Source of the DNA: Pullichristensenella sp002068815
GTDB lineage: Bacteria; Bacillota; Clostridia; Christensenellales; Aristaeellaceae
Assembly (NCBI GenBank): GCA_040772885.1
Contig: JAXGXF010000023.1
Span: 1 to 10,923, forward strand
Direction of reading: 5' to 3'
DNA length: 10,923 bases
Shown here: positions 1-6,420 of the stretch, one piece after another
Layout of the letters: each line of letters begins with the position of its first letter
Numbering within the stretch: the stretch's first letter is position 1
Translations under genes and position numbers: made by a program
The notes under the pieces: model-generated
Databases searched by the model: none
What the model saw: the letters and a program-made list of their open reading frames with translations, nothing else
Told to the model about the DNA's origin: nothing

Positions 1-27
1 CCCCCGGCGGCGGTACGCGCCGACGGG

Positions 28-241
28 CTGCCCCTGCAAATGGTATTTGTAGGGGGCAGTTCTCGGACGCTTGCGTCCGAGAATGCATTGGAGCCAACGC
101 TTGCGTTGGTGGAGAAAAATGCTTACCCGCTCCGGTCGCCGCACGGAAATTCGCGAGAATTTCAGGCGACCGGCCCTTCCCATGCGTTGAAAAACCGCAG
201 TTTTTCAATGCCGCCGCGAGGCGATTATCCCTGCATCGCCT
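28..241. repeat. Array of tandem short palindromes (hairpins)
   Basis: Six inverted repeats follow one another with little space between them. Approximate arm pairs are 31-40/46-55 (one G-T pair), 60-70/73-83 (perfect, TT loop), 94-100/103-109 (perfect, TT loop), 132-140/165-173 enclosing 146-152/157-163 (both perfect), 184-195/200-211 (one wobble), and 219-225/235-241. The last covers the stop codon of the solute-binding protein gene. The arms differ from one another, although two share the core ACGCTTGCGT. None has a clean T-run after the stem on either strand, so a simple intrinsic terminator is not supported. A REP-like extragenic element or a 3'-end stabiliser is possible. No coding gene is credible in 1-224. 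Confidence 0.75.
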
Positions 242-1460
242 GATTGGACTGGGCCACGCAGGCGGCGAGCGCCTCGGCGGGGTCCATGCCTCCGGCGGCC
301 ATCGTGGCGGCCTCCTGGAGCGCGGTGCGAATCGCGTAGGAGCCGGAGATCGTCGGCAGCGCGCCGGCGACGTCTAAGTTGTCCTGCACGGCGACGAGCG
401 ACGCCGGGAGCTCCGCGGCGAACGCCTTGTACGCGTCGGACGCCTGCGTCGTTCCGTACGGCGACAGCGCGTTCATCGCCTTCGCCCAGCCGGCGTTGTT
501 CTCGGGCTGGAGGAAGAACTTGACGAACTCATAGGCGCCCAGGTTCGAGGCCTCGTCCTTGTTGAACACGATCGGGCCGCGGTTCCAGCTCGGATACCAG
601 GCGGCGTCGATCTTCTCGGGCAGCGGCGCGACCGCGTACTCGAACCCGTCCGGGAAGATGTACTTGTCGCCCGCGCAGGAGCCGGAGTACGAGGCGACGA
701 GCCCGGCGTTGAAGTCGTTCGACCAGTAGTCGCCGGTCGGGTTGAGCCCGAAGTAGCCGGCCTGCACGTTGTCGGCAAACCACTTGAGCCATGCCGTGAA
801 GCTCTCGGTCCCAAACAGCACGCTCTTCGAAGCGATGTCGATGTAGCCGTTGCCGGACTGCATGAGCAGCGTCTGCATGAGGTCGGTCAGCGAGTCCGCC
901 GCGAAGCCGGCGATGCCCTTGGCCTCGTAGATGGCCTTCGAGTTCGCGGCGAGCTCCTCCCAGGTCGTGGGAACCGAGAGGCCGAGCTCGTCGTAGACCG
1001 TCTTGTTGTAGAAGAGGATCGGGCCGGTCGTGACCGCCGGCAGCGCGTACATGCCGCCGTCGACGAAGCCGGTCGCCTCGGTCTGGATCGCCGCGGGCAG
1101 CGAGTTGAAGATGTCGGCCATGCCGATCTCCGGGTCGAACACGTACTTGCTCAGGTCGACGACGAGCCCGTCCTCGACGTAGTCGGCGGCGGTGGAGGCG
1201 TAGTTGATGATGATGTTCGGGCCGACGCCGTTCGCGACGGCGTTGTAGACGGTGTCCAAAAATCCCTGATAGGTCTGGGACTGGACGAGCACCTCGTAGG
1301 TGTCCTGGCTCTCGTTGAAGGCGGCGGCGAATCCCTGCAGCGCCGACTCCTGCTCCTCGGTAAACGTGTGCCAGATCGTGACCTCTGTCGCGGCCGCGGC
1401 AACGCCGGAAATCATGAAGATGATCGCCAGCAGCGCCGCCATCATGGAACGGATTTTCAT
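225..1460 (-). CDS. Extracellular solute-binding protein, family 1 (sugar ABC type)
   Basis: The 411-residue protein resembles the periplasmic-type binding component of carbohydrate ABC importers (UgpB/MalE-like, family 1). A signal peptide (KIR, then a hydrophobic stretch to about residue 23) is followed by the typical opening TEVTIWHTFTEEQ. Family-like segments include GMYALPAVTTGPILFYNK (about 135-153), a PTTWEEL motif just after, and a late AYEFVKFFLQPE. The start is set by TAGGAGGG at 1468-1475, seven bases before the ATG. In monoderm bacteria such proteins are normally lipoproteins, but here the lipobox position reads I-S-G-V with no cysteine, so anchoring is unclear. No permease or ATPase gene is visible on either side; partners may lie beyond the left edge or elsewhere. 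A promoter lies directly upstream. The substrate cannot be told from the sequence. Confidence 0.9.
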   Translation of the reverse strand: MKIRSMMAALLAIIFMISGVAAAATEVTIWHTFTEEQESALQGFAAAFNESQDTYEVLVQSQTYQGFLDTVYNAVANGVGPNIIINYASTAADYVEDGLVVDLSKYVFDPEIGMADIFNSLPAAIQTEATGFVDGGMYALPAVTTGPILFYNKTVYDELGLSVPTTWEELAANSKAIYEAKGIAGFAADSLTDLMQTLLMQSGNGYIDIASKSVLFGTESFTAWLKWFADNVQAGYFGLNPTGDYWSNDFNAGLVASYSGSCAGDKYIFPDGFEYAVAPLPEKIDAAWYPSWNRGPIVFNKDEASNLGAYEFVKFFLQPENNAGWAKAMNALSPYGTTQASDAYKAFAAELPASLVAVQDNLDVAGALPTISGSYAIRTALQEAATMAAGGMDPAEALAACVAQSNQAMQG

Positions 1461-1506
1461 CTTGGTACCCTCCTAAGTTGTCGTAGTATTTCAAAGTTCC
1501 CAAACC

Positions 1507-1535
1507 ATTGTAGCGCGCTTCCGGGAAAAATACAA
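1507..1535 (-). promoter_or_regulatory. Promoter of the solute-binding protein gene
   Basis: On the minus strand, a -35 box TTGTAT (1530-1535) and a -10 box TACAAT (1507-1512) are separated by exactly 17 bases, about 47 bases upstream of the start codon. The spacer contains the small palindrome TTCCGGGAA. The 8-base direct repeat AGTTCCCA (plus strand) flanks the promoter at 1495-1502 and 1542-1549 and could bind a regulator. The promoter begins just past the stop codon of the FRG gene, so the two genes need not share a transcript. Confidence 0.7.
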
Positions 1536-1556
1536 GTATATAGTTCCCATGAAATG

Positions 1557-2366
1557 CTATTTCCTCCCCGCATTATACCTGGGGCCGAGCGCCGAATACT
1601 GGCGCGTGATCCAGCGGCAGACGCCGTCGAGCCCGGGGTAGATCATCCTTTCGGAGATGTTGATGTAGTCGAGCTTGTCGCGAATCTCGAGCTTCACCTC
1701 GCGCGGTATGATGATCTTCGTGCACGGGATGCCCTGCTTTTCCAAGATGTCCGTCAGCATCACCGCCGGGTCGCTGACGACGGAGAACAGCGCGTACTGG
1801 TTCGCGATGCGGTCGAGCATCGACGCCGGCTCGAAGAACAGCGCGAACGGCTCGTCGGAGAGAGTGCGCATGTCCCGGAATCCGCGCAGCTCCTTTTCGA
1901 GCATCTCGATCGTGAAGATGTTGCTGTTCGCGTCCTCGAGGCGCTTCAGAAGCCGCGCCGGCAGCCGCTTCTTGACCTCGGAGGCGTCCAAGCACCAGAT
2001 CGCGCCGTCGCGGTCGTAGGCGTCGGTGTCCTCGGTCGCGAAGTGCGCCGCGACGAGCGGCGAGTACGACCAGTCGAGCAGCCTCGTCGGGAGCCCGAAG
2101 TGCTGCGCGACTGGCAGAAGCTGCCAGAAGCCCTTGTACTGCGCGAGGTCCGCATAGCCGTACTTGCGAAAGCTCCGGAACACCGCGTCCTCGAGCCGGA
2201 GATCGTGCCCGCAGACGCGGTTCAGGGACGGCACGAGCCGCCAGTCCCTGTCCGCCGCGCCGCGGTAGATGCGGTTCGCGCGGTAGCGCAGGATCTTGTC
2301 GTCCCACACGCCCTCAAAGATCGCCTTTTGCAGCTCGTCCCAGTTGCGAACGACCACTTCGATCAT
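1557..2366 (-). CDS. FRG-domain protein
   Basis: The 269-residue cytosolic protein matches the FRG domain family (PF08867), named for a Phe/Tyr-Arg-Gly motif. The YRG motif is at 34-36, followed by DWRLVPSLNR, and the family's core block runs from LLPVAQHFGLPTRLLDWS (83-100) to PLVAAHFA (about 103-110). A late LDRIANQYALFSV block and a C-terminal PGLDGVCRWI are also typical. There is no signal peptide or membrane segment. The molecular function of the family is unsettled; it appears alone and in mobile or defence-like settings, so no activity is assigned. The start fits GGAGG at 2373-2377, six bases before the ATG. No convincing promoter was found, though TAGAAT (minus strand, 2405-2410) could be a weak -10. 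Codon use resembles the neighbouring core genes, giving no sign of recent acquisition. Confidence 0.87.
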   Translation of the reverse strand: MIEVVVRNWDELQKAIFEGVWDDKILRYRANRIYRGAADRDWRLVPSLNRVCGHDLRLEDAVFRSFRKYGYADLAQYKGFWQLLPVAQHFGLPTRLLDWSYSPLVAAHFATEDTDAYDRDGAIWCLDASEVKKRLPARLLKRLEDANSNIFTIEMLEKELRGFRDMRTLSDEPFALFFEPASMLDRIANQYALFSVVSDPAVMLTDILEKQGIPCTKIIIPREVKLEIRDKLDYINISERMIYPGLDGVCRWITRQYSALGPRYNAGRK

Positions 2367-2419
2367 GCCGCGCCTCCGGTAAAGGTGATGGATATGTTTC
2401 CCTAATTCTACCGAACCGG

Positions 2420-2448
2420 GGAAATTCCTGCATCCCGGAAGAATTTCC
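2420..2448. repeat. Inverted repeat in the divergent intergenic region
   Basis: Perfect 8-base arms GGAAATTC (2420-2427) and GAATTTCC (2441-2448) flank a 13-base loop. The repeat lies between the divergent FRG and aldolase genes, ten bases upstream of the aldolase -35 box. It could be an operator or a weak hairpin. The same arm sequence forms the inner palindrome at 146-163. Confidence 0.5.
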
Positions 2449-2457
2449 GCCCGCGGC

Positions 2458-2486
2458 TTGAATTCGGCCGGTTTGTTCTATATAAT
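2458..2486 (+). promoter_or_regulatory. Promoter of the aldolase gene
   Basis: The -35 box TTGAAT (2458-2463) and the perfect -10 box TATAAT (2481-2486) are separated by 17 bases. AGGAGG follows at 2513-2518, seven bases before the ATG at 2526. Spacing and match suggest strong, housekeeping-type expression with a short leader of about 33 bases. Confidence 0.85.
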
Positions 2487-2525
2487 GGTACGAGCGGCAT
2501 ACGCAGATGAACAGGAGGAATCCCC

Positions 2526-3428
2526 ATGGACCCGAAGAAAATCGTACAGCGCGCGCTGGAAGTCGGACAGGTCGTCCCGGCGTTCAACATCCCGCACCTC
2601 CCGATGGTCAAGCCGATCGCCGAGGCCGTCCAGGACGAAAACTCGGTCGCGATGATACAGGTCGCCAGGCTCGAGTGGGAGAAGTTCGAATCCGAGAGCC
2701 TCGAGCGCGTCGCCGAGGAATACGCAAAATTCGAAAAGCCGGGCTTCACGCTTCTGCACCTCGACCACGTGCCGGTGATCGACGAGGACCACCTCGAGGT
2801 CGACTACCTGCCGATCATCCGCCGCGCGATTAAGGCCGGATTCCAGAGCGTGATGGTCGACGCGTCGAGGCTTTCGCTCGAGGGAAACATTTTGGCGACA
2901 AGGGCCGTCGCGGACGAGGCGCACCCGTTCGGCGTGCCGGTCGAGGCCGAGCTCGGCGCGGTCATGGGCCACGAGACCGAGCAGACCGCGATCCCCTATG
3001 AGGAAATCTTCGCGAAGAAGCTCGGCTTCACGACCGTCGAAGACGCGACGCGGTTCGTCCGCGAGAGCGGCTGCGACTGGCTGTCCGTCGCCGTCGGCAG
3101 CGTCCACGGCGCAATCGCCGCGAACATGCTCGACCGCAAGAAGCCCGCCGCGAAGCTCGACGTCGAGCGCATTGCGGACCTCCGGAAGGCGCTTGACATA
3201 CCGCTCGTGCTGCACGGCGGCAGCGGCATCGAAAACGACGCGATCCTCGCGGGCATCCGCGCCGGCATCGCGAAGATCAACGTCGGAACCGAGCTCCGCC
3301 AGCCCTACGAGCGCGCAATCCGCGAGAAAAACGACGTCGAGTACGCGCGCGAGTGCGTGTATCTGCGCTGCCGGGAGCTGATCCGGGACTTTTTGCGCAC
3401 CGCCGGGGACGCGGACATCCTCAAATAG
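2526..3428 (+). CDS. Class II ketose-bisphosphate aldolase (fructose/tagatose-bisphosphate type)
   Basis: The 300-residue cytosolic enzyme belongs to the zinc-dependent class II aldolases, which cleave ketose 1,6-bisphosphates into dihydroxyacetone phosphate and an aldehyde. Visible hallmarks are VPAFNIPHL (17-25), HLDH (78-81) with catalytic Asp80 and zinc ligand His81, SVMVDAS (108-114), the VEAELG block (139-144), GSVHG with His194, LHGGSG with His230, and KINVGTE (250-256). All three zinc histidines are present, so it should be active. The family also contains tagatose-bisphosphate and other ketose aldolases, and the sequence alone does not settle the substrate. The gene is monocistronic: its own promoter is upstream, AGGAGG sits seven bases before the ATG, and a strong terminator begins seven bases after the stop. 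A 245-codon open frame on the opposite strand is only a GC-rich shadow. Confidence 0.92.
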   Translation: MDPKKIVQRALEVGQVVPAFNIPHLPMVKPIAEAVQDENSVAMIQVARLEWEKFESESLERVAEEYAKFEKPGFTLLHLDHVPVIDEDHLEVDYLPIIRRAIKAGFQSVMVDASRLSLEGNILATRAVADEAHPFGVPVEAELGAVMGHETEQTAIPYEEIFAKKLGFTTVEDATRFVRESGCDWLSVAVGSVHGAIAANMLDRKKPAAKLDVERIADLRKALDIPLVLHGGSGIENDAILAGIRAGIAKINVGTELRQPYERAIREKNDVEYARECVYLRCRELIRDFLRTAGDADILK

Positions 3429-3434
3429 CCATGC

Positions 3435-3464
3435 GAAAACCCCTCCCGGCCGGGAGGGGTTTTC
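3435..3464. terminator. Bidirectional intrinsic terminator
   Basis: A perfect 15-base-arm palindrome has AAAA on the left flank and TTTT on the right, with a CCCCTCCCGG/CCGGGAGGGG core. It lies between the stop of the aldolase (3428) and the stop of the convergent L,D-transpeptidase (3473), so it can end transcription from both sides. Confidence 0.93.
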
Positions 3465-3472
3465 TCATGCCC

Positions 3473-5104
3473 TCAGTAGATCACGACCACCGTTCCCCTA
3501 TCGCAGTTCTCGAACAGCCACTTCGCGTCCTCGACCTTGAGCCGGACGCAGCCGTGCGAGGCCTTGCGGCCGAGCGCGTAGACGGAGCTCGAGCGCAGCG
3601 TGCGCTCGCTGCGGTCGCTGTAGAGCACCGAGTGGAACAAGATGTCCCCCTGAATCTGATACGAATACTGCGCCCAGCACTCGAATTTCTCGAAGTAGTG
3701 CCAGCGGTTCAGCGGCCGGGAGCTCAGGAAGATGCCGCGCGGCGTGCTGTTTCCCAGGCCCGTCGAGCAGATCATCTCGCGGTCGAGCTCGTACTCGCCG
3801 AACGAATTGAGCCCGTAGACGTAGACACGCTGGTCGTCGAGGCTGATCTTCAAAAGATACTTCGTCCAGTTGCCGACCGCGCGGTCGGAGAACAGCTCGC
3901 GAAGCGTCGCCTCGTCCGCGACGCCGGTCTGCGCAAGCCGGTTGTTTCCCTGAAACTGCTTCACGGCCGCGGTCGTCACGTCGCCGTACTTGCCGGTGAC
4001 GCTGCCCGCGCCCAAGTAAAACAGCGTGTGCAGCCGCCTTTGAAGCCTGAGCACCTCGCCCTCGGGCGAGTTCTTTTGAACGTCGCCCCGGTAGGCGAAG
4101 AAGTCCTCGTCCTCGAGCAGGTCCTGCGCGTTCGCGCTGAGCATGCCCGCCGTCGAAAACTGCTCCGCGTGCGGATTGCCGACCTCGACCAGATAATCAT
4201 AGAACCGCTCGAGCGCCGCGCTCGTGCCGGCGGAGAACTTGCCGTCCGGATAAGCGGCGAGCGCGCCGTACTGCGCGAGCTTCGCCTGCACCGCCTCGAC
4301 TGCGCGCCCGCGGTCGCCCTCCTGAATGTCGTGCGCGACGAACCGCTCCGCGACCGCCGCGCCCTCCGAAAACAGCAGGTCGACGGCCTGCCTGTCGACG
4401 ACGCCGGTTCCGGGGATGCCCGAATCGAGCTGAAACGCCTGCACCGCGCGCGCCGTGTATTCGTCGTAGCTGTCGTCCGGCTGGGCGTCGAGATACCCGA
4501 GGTCCCGGAGCCTCCGCTCGATGCGCTCCGCCTCGCCCGCGGTGTCGCCGGGCAGGAGGTCCATCAGGTACGTCGAGTGCTCCGGATTCGCCAGGAGCTC
4601 GCGCGTGACCGGCGTCGCCTCTCCGCTCGCCGCCACGGACGAAACGCCCTGCGCAATCAGGTGTTGCTGAAACGCGGCGACCGCCTTTTGCGTCTGCTTG
4701 CCGTACTTTCCGTCCGCCTCGCCGTCGAGGAAGCCGAGGAGGATCAGCCTCTTTTGCAGCGCGAGCACCTCTTCGCCCTCGTCGTCCTTTTTGAGCGCCG
4801 GCGGCAGCGCGGTCGCGTCGCCGGAAAACAGCAGAGCCCTCGTCGCCCCGTCGACGCTGCCCGTCGAGGGAAGCGCGTGCGCCTCCTGGAATACCTGAAC
4901 CGCGCTCGCGGTCTGCTTCCCGTAGACGCCGTCGGCCGAGCCGGTCAGGTAGTTCAGCTCGATCAGCCGGGCCTGGATTTCCGTCACGTCGTCTCCGCGC
5001 GCGCCGATCGCGTATTCCTCCGCCAGCGCGGCGGAGCAAGACAGCGCAAACAGCAGCGCGAGCAGAAGCGCCAGCGTTCGCCTCAATGGTACCACACCCC
5101 TCAT
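3473..5104 (-). CDS. Secreted L,D-transpeptidase, peptidoglycan-binding repeats then YkuD domain
   Basis: From the ATG at 5104 the product has 543 residues. A signal peptide (RRTLALLLALLFALSCSAALA, about 8-28) is followed by about five peptidoglycan-binding-1-like repeats (near 36-95, 108-175, 190-248, 260-330, 345-407) with the usual LQxxLxxLGYLxGxxDGxYGxxTxxAVxxFQ pattern. The third and fourth are more diverged. The C-terminal YkuD domain (about 415-543) carries ILFHS (His491) and SHGCVRL with catalytic Cys519, so the enzyme should make 3-3 peptidoglycan cross-links or attach proteins to the wall. The frame stays open to 5269, but that would overlap the neighbouring gene and bury the signal peptide. 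A TTG at 5086 (537 residues) is a good alternative: AGGGG at 5097-5101 sits ten bases before it, while the ATG lacks a ribosome site. Confidence 0.92.
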   Translation of the reverse strand: MRGVVPLRRTLALLLALLFALSCSAALAEEYAIGARGDDVTEIQARLIELNYLTGSADGVYGKQTASAVQVFQEAHALPSTGSVDGATRALLFSGDATALPPALKKDDEGEEVLALQKRLILLGFLDGEADGKYGKQTQKAVAAFQQHLIAQGVSSVAASGEATPVTRELLANPEHSTYLMDLLPGDTAGEAERIERRLRDLGYLDAQPDDSYDEYTARAVQAFQLDSGIPGTGVVDRQAVDLLFSEGAAVAERFVAHDIQEGDRGRAVEAVQAKLAQYGALAAYPDGKFSAGTSAALERFYDYLVEVGNPHAEQFSTAGMLSANAQDLLEDEDFFAYRGDVQKNSPEGEVLRLQRRLHTLFYLGAGSVTGKYGDVTTAAVKQFQGNNRLAQTGVADEATLRELFSDRAVGNWTKYLLKISLDDQRVYVYGLNSFGEYELDREMICSTGLGNSTPRGIFLSSRPLNRWHYFEKFECWAQYSYQIQGDILFHSVLYSDRSERTLRSSSVYALGRKASHGCVRLKVEDAKWLFENCDRGTVVVIY

Positions 5105-5116
5105 CTTCGTACGCTC

Positions 5117-5122
5117 ATTATA
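5117..5122 (-). promoter_or_regulatory. -10 box of the first L,D-transpeptidase gene
   Basis: A perfect TATAAT on the minus strand lies 12 bases upstream of the ATG at 5104. No good -35 box stands 16-18 bases away. Transcription would begin near 5110, leaving almost no leader for the ATG and favouring the downstream TTG start with its AGGGG site. Confidence 0.6.
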
Positions 5123-5164
5123 CAGGGGAATTAAGGCACGATCATTGCGTTTGTGTATTGGTTT

Positions 5165-5238
5165 GATCAACTGTTCTTTGATCGTCGGCGTGCGGAATCG
5201 TACCCCGCCCGCCGACACGCAAAACCTTCGGTTTTGCG
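5165..5238. repeat. Cluster of three adjacent hairpins
   Basis: Three inverted repeats are nearly contiguous: GATCAA/TTGATC (5165-5170/5178-5183), a 12-bp stem with one mismatch (5184-5195/5205-5216), and perfect CGCAAAACC/GGTTTTGCG with a TTC loop (5218-5226/5230-5238). The last begins two bases after the stop codon of the aldo/keto reductase gene. No T-run follows on the minus strand, so a canonical terminator is not shown. The arrangement resembles the array at 28-241. Confidence 0.65.
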
Positions 5239-5240
5239 GA

Positions 5241-6353
5241 TCATTTTCCCTCGAACACATGGGCGACATCCCGGAGGCAGTCGATGATGCGTATGTGCTG
5301 CGGGCAGTTGGACTCGCACTGGCCGCAGGCGATGCAATCCGACGCCTTCCCGTGGTCGACCGCGAGGTTGTTGTAGTAGGTCAAGTGCGAGGGCACGAGC
5401 CGGAACTGGCTCTGGTTGTTGTAGAGCGAGAAGTACCGGGGGATCGGTATGCGCTGCGGGCACATGTCGACGCAGTACTCGCACGCGGTGCAGGGAACCG
5501 CGATGCCCTCCTCGAGGAACCGCGCGATTTTTGCGACGATCTCGCGCTCGTCCATAGCAAGCGGCTCGAGCGAGCGCATCGTGTCGATGTTGTCCATCAG
5601 CTGCTCCATCGTGCTCATGCCGCTCAACACCATGAACGCGCCGTCGAGCGACGCCGCGTACCGGATCGCCCACGAGGCCGCGCTCTTTCCGGGGCGCCGG
5701 GCCTCGAAGAGCGGCTCCGCCCACTCGGGGACCCGCGCGAGCGAGCCGCCCTTGACCGGCTCCATGACGATCACGGGCTTGTGGTGCCGGAGCGCGACCT
5801 CGTAGCACCTGCGCGCCGCGATCGACTCGTTCTCCCAATCCGCGTAGTTGATCTGCAGCTGCACGAACTCCATCTCCGGGTGCTCGGTGAGTATCCGCTC
5901 GAGCAGCTCGGGCTTGTCGTGGAACGAGAACCCGACGCGGCGGACCCTCCCCTCCTCCTTCAGCCGGTTGACGAACGGAAATCCGCCGTACCTGAGCGTC
6001 TCCTCATAGGTCTTCGCGCCGAGCGAGTGCAGAAGATAACAGTCGAAGTAGGAGACCTTGCACCGCTCCAGCTGCTCCTCGAATATCCGCGGGTAGTCCG
6101 CGGGGGCCTTGACGAGAAACGTCGGCATCTTGTCCGCGAGCACGAAGCTCTCGCGCGGATGGCGCTTCGACAGCGCCTCGCCGACCGCGATTTCGCTCGT
6201 CCCCTGGTGGTAGGGGTACGCGGTGTCGAAGTAGTTGAAGCCGGCCTCGAGAAACGCGTCGACCATTCGGTTGACCTCGGGCTGGTCGATGCTCTTTAAG
6301 TCGTCCGGGTCGGTGAGCGGCAGGCGCATCATTCCAAATCCAAGTTTTTTCAT
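5241..6353 (-). CDS. Aldo/keto reductase with C-terminal double 4Fe-4S domain
   Basis: This 370-residue protein fuses an aldo/keto reductase barrel (about 1-270) to a ferredoxin-like tail. The catalytic tetrad is visible as Asp43 and Tyr48 (FDTAYPY), Lys75 (ADKMP) and His109 (YLLHS). Two cysteine clusters follow: C288-C291-C294-C298 (CTACEYCVDMCP) and C340-C343-C346-C350 (CIACGQCESNCP). The family is widespread in anaerobes and is presumed to move electrons between an NAD(P)H-linked carbonyl reduction and an iron-sulfur relay; the substrate is unknown. The start is chosen because GAGGAG at 6361-6366 sits seven bases before the ATG at 6353. An in-frame ATG at 6371 would put that site inside the gene, and the frame open to 6647 runs across a terminator and the next gene. 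No promoter is visible in the short upstream gap. Confidence 0.92.
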   Translation of the reverse strand: MKKLGFGMMRLPLTDPDDLKSIDQPEVNRMVDAFLEAGFNYFDTAYPYHQGTSEIAVGEALSKRHPRESFVLADKMPTFLVKAPADYPRIFEEQLERCKVSYFDCYLLHSLGAKTYEETLRYGGFPFVNRLKEEGRVRRVGFSFHDKPELLERILTEHPEMEFVQLQINYADWENESIAARRCYEVALRHHKPVIVMEPVKGGSLARVPEWAEPLFEARRPGKSAASWAIRYAASLDGAFMVLSGMSTMEQLMDNIDTMRSLEPLAMDEREIVAKIARFLEEGIAVPCTACEYCVDMCPQRIPIPRYFSLYNNQSQFRLVPSHLTYYNNLAVDHGKASDCIACGQCESNCPQHIRIIDCLRDVAHVFEGK

Positions 6354-6372
6354 ACATGTGCTCCTCTTCATG

Positions 6373-6397
6373 AAAAGGCCCGCATCGCGTGCGGGTC
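6373..6397 (-). terminator. Intrinsic terminator after the foldase gene
   Basis: The minus strand has the stem CCCGCA/TGCGGG (6379-6384/6390-6395), extended by one wobble and one GC pair, followed by TTTT (6373-6376). It starts 24 bases past the stop of the foldase gene and ends 20 bases before the aldo/keto reductase start codon, so it may limit read-through into that gene. Confidence 0.75.
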
Positions 6398-6420
6398 TCT
6401 GTCCGGGTTCGGCCTCGCCG

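Noticed and set aside
28..241. CRISPR array
   Set aside because: There are no repeated units of constant length with unique spacers; the elements are different palindromes, and no cas genes are present.
2478..3215. 245-codon frame opposite the aldolase
   Set aside because: The aldolase has all active-site motifs, promoter, ribosome site and terminator; the reverse frame has none.
3353..5134. 593-codon open frame on the plus strand
   Set aside because: It is antisense to the L,D-transpeptidase, with Arg/Val/Leu-rich composition typical of GC-rich shadow frames and no domain I recognise.
5145..6299. 384-codon open frame on the plus strand
   Set aside because: It is antisense to the aldo/keto reductase, whose catalytic and Fe-S motifs are complete.
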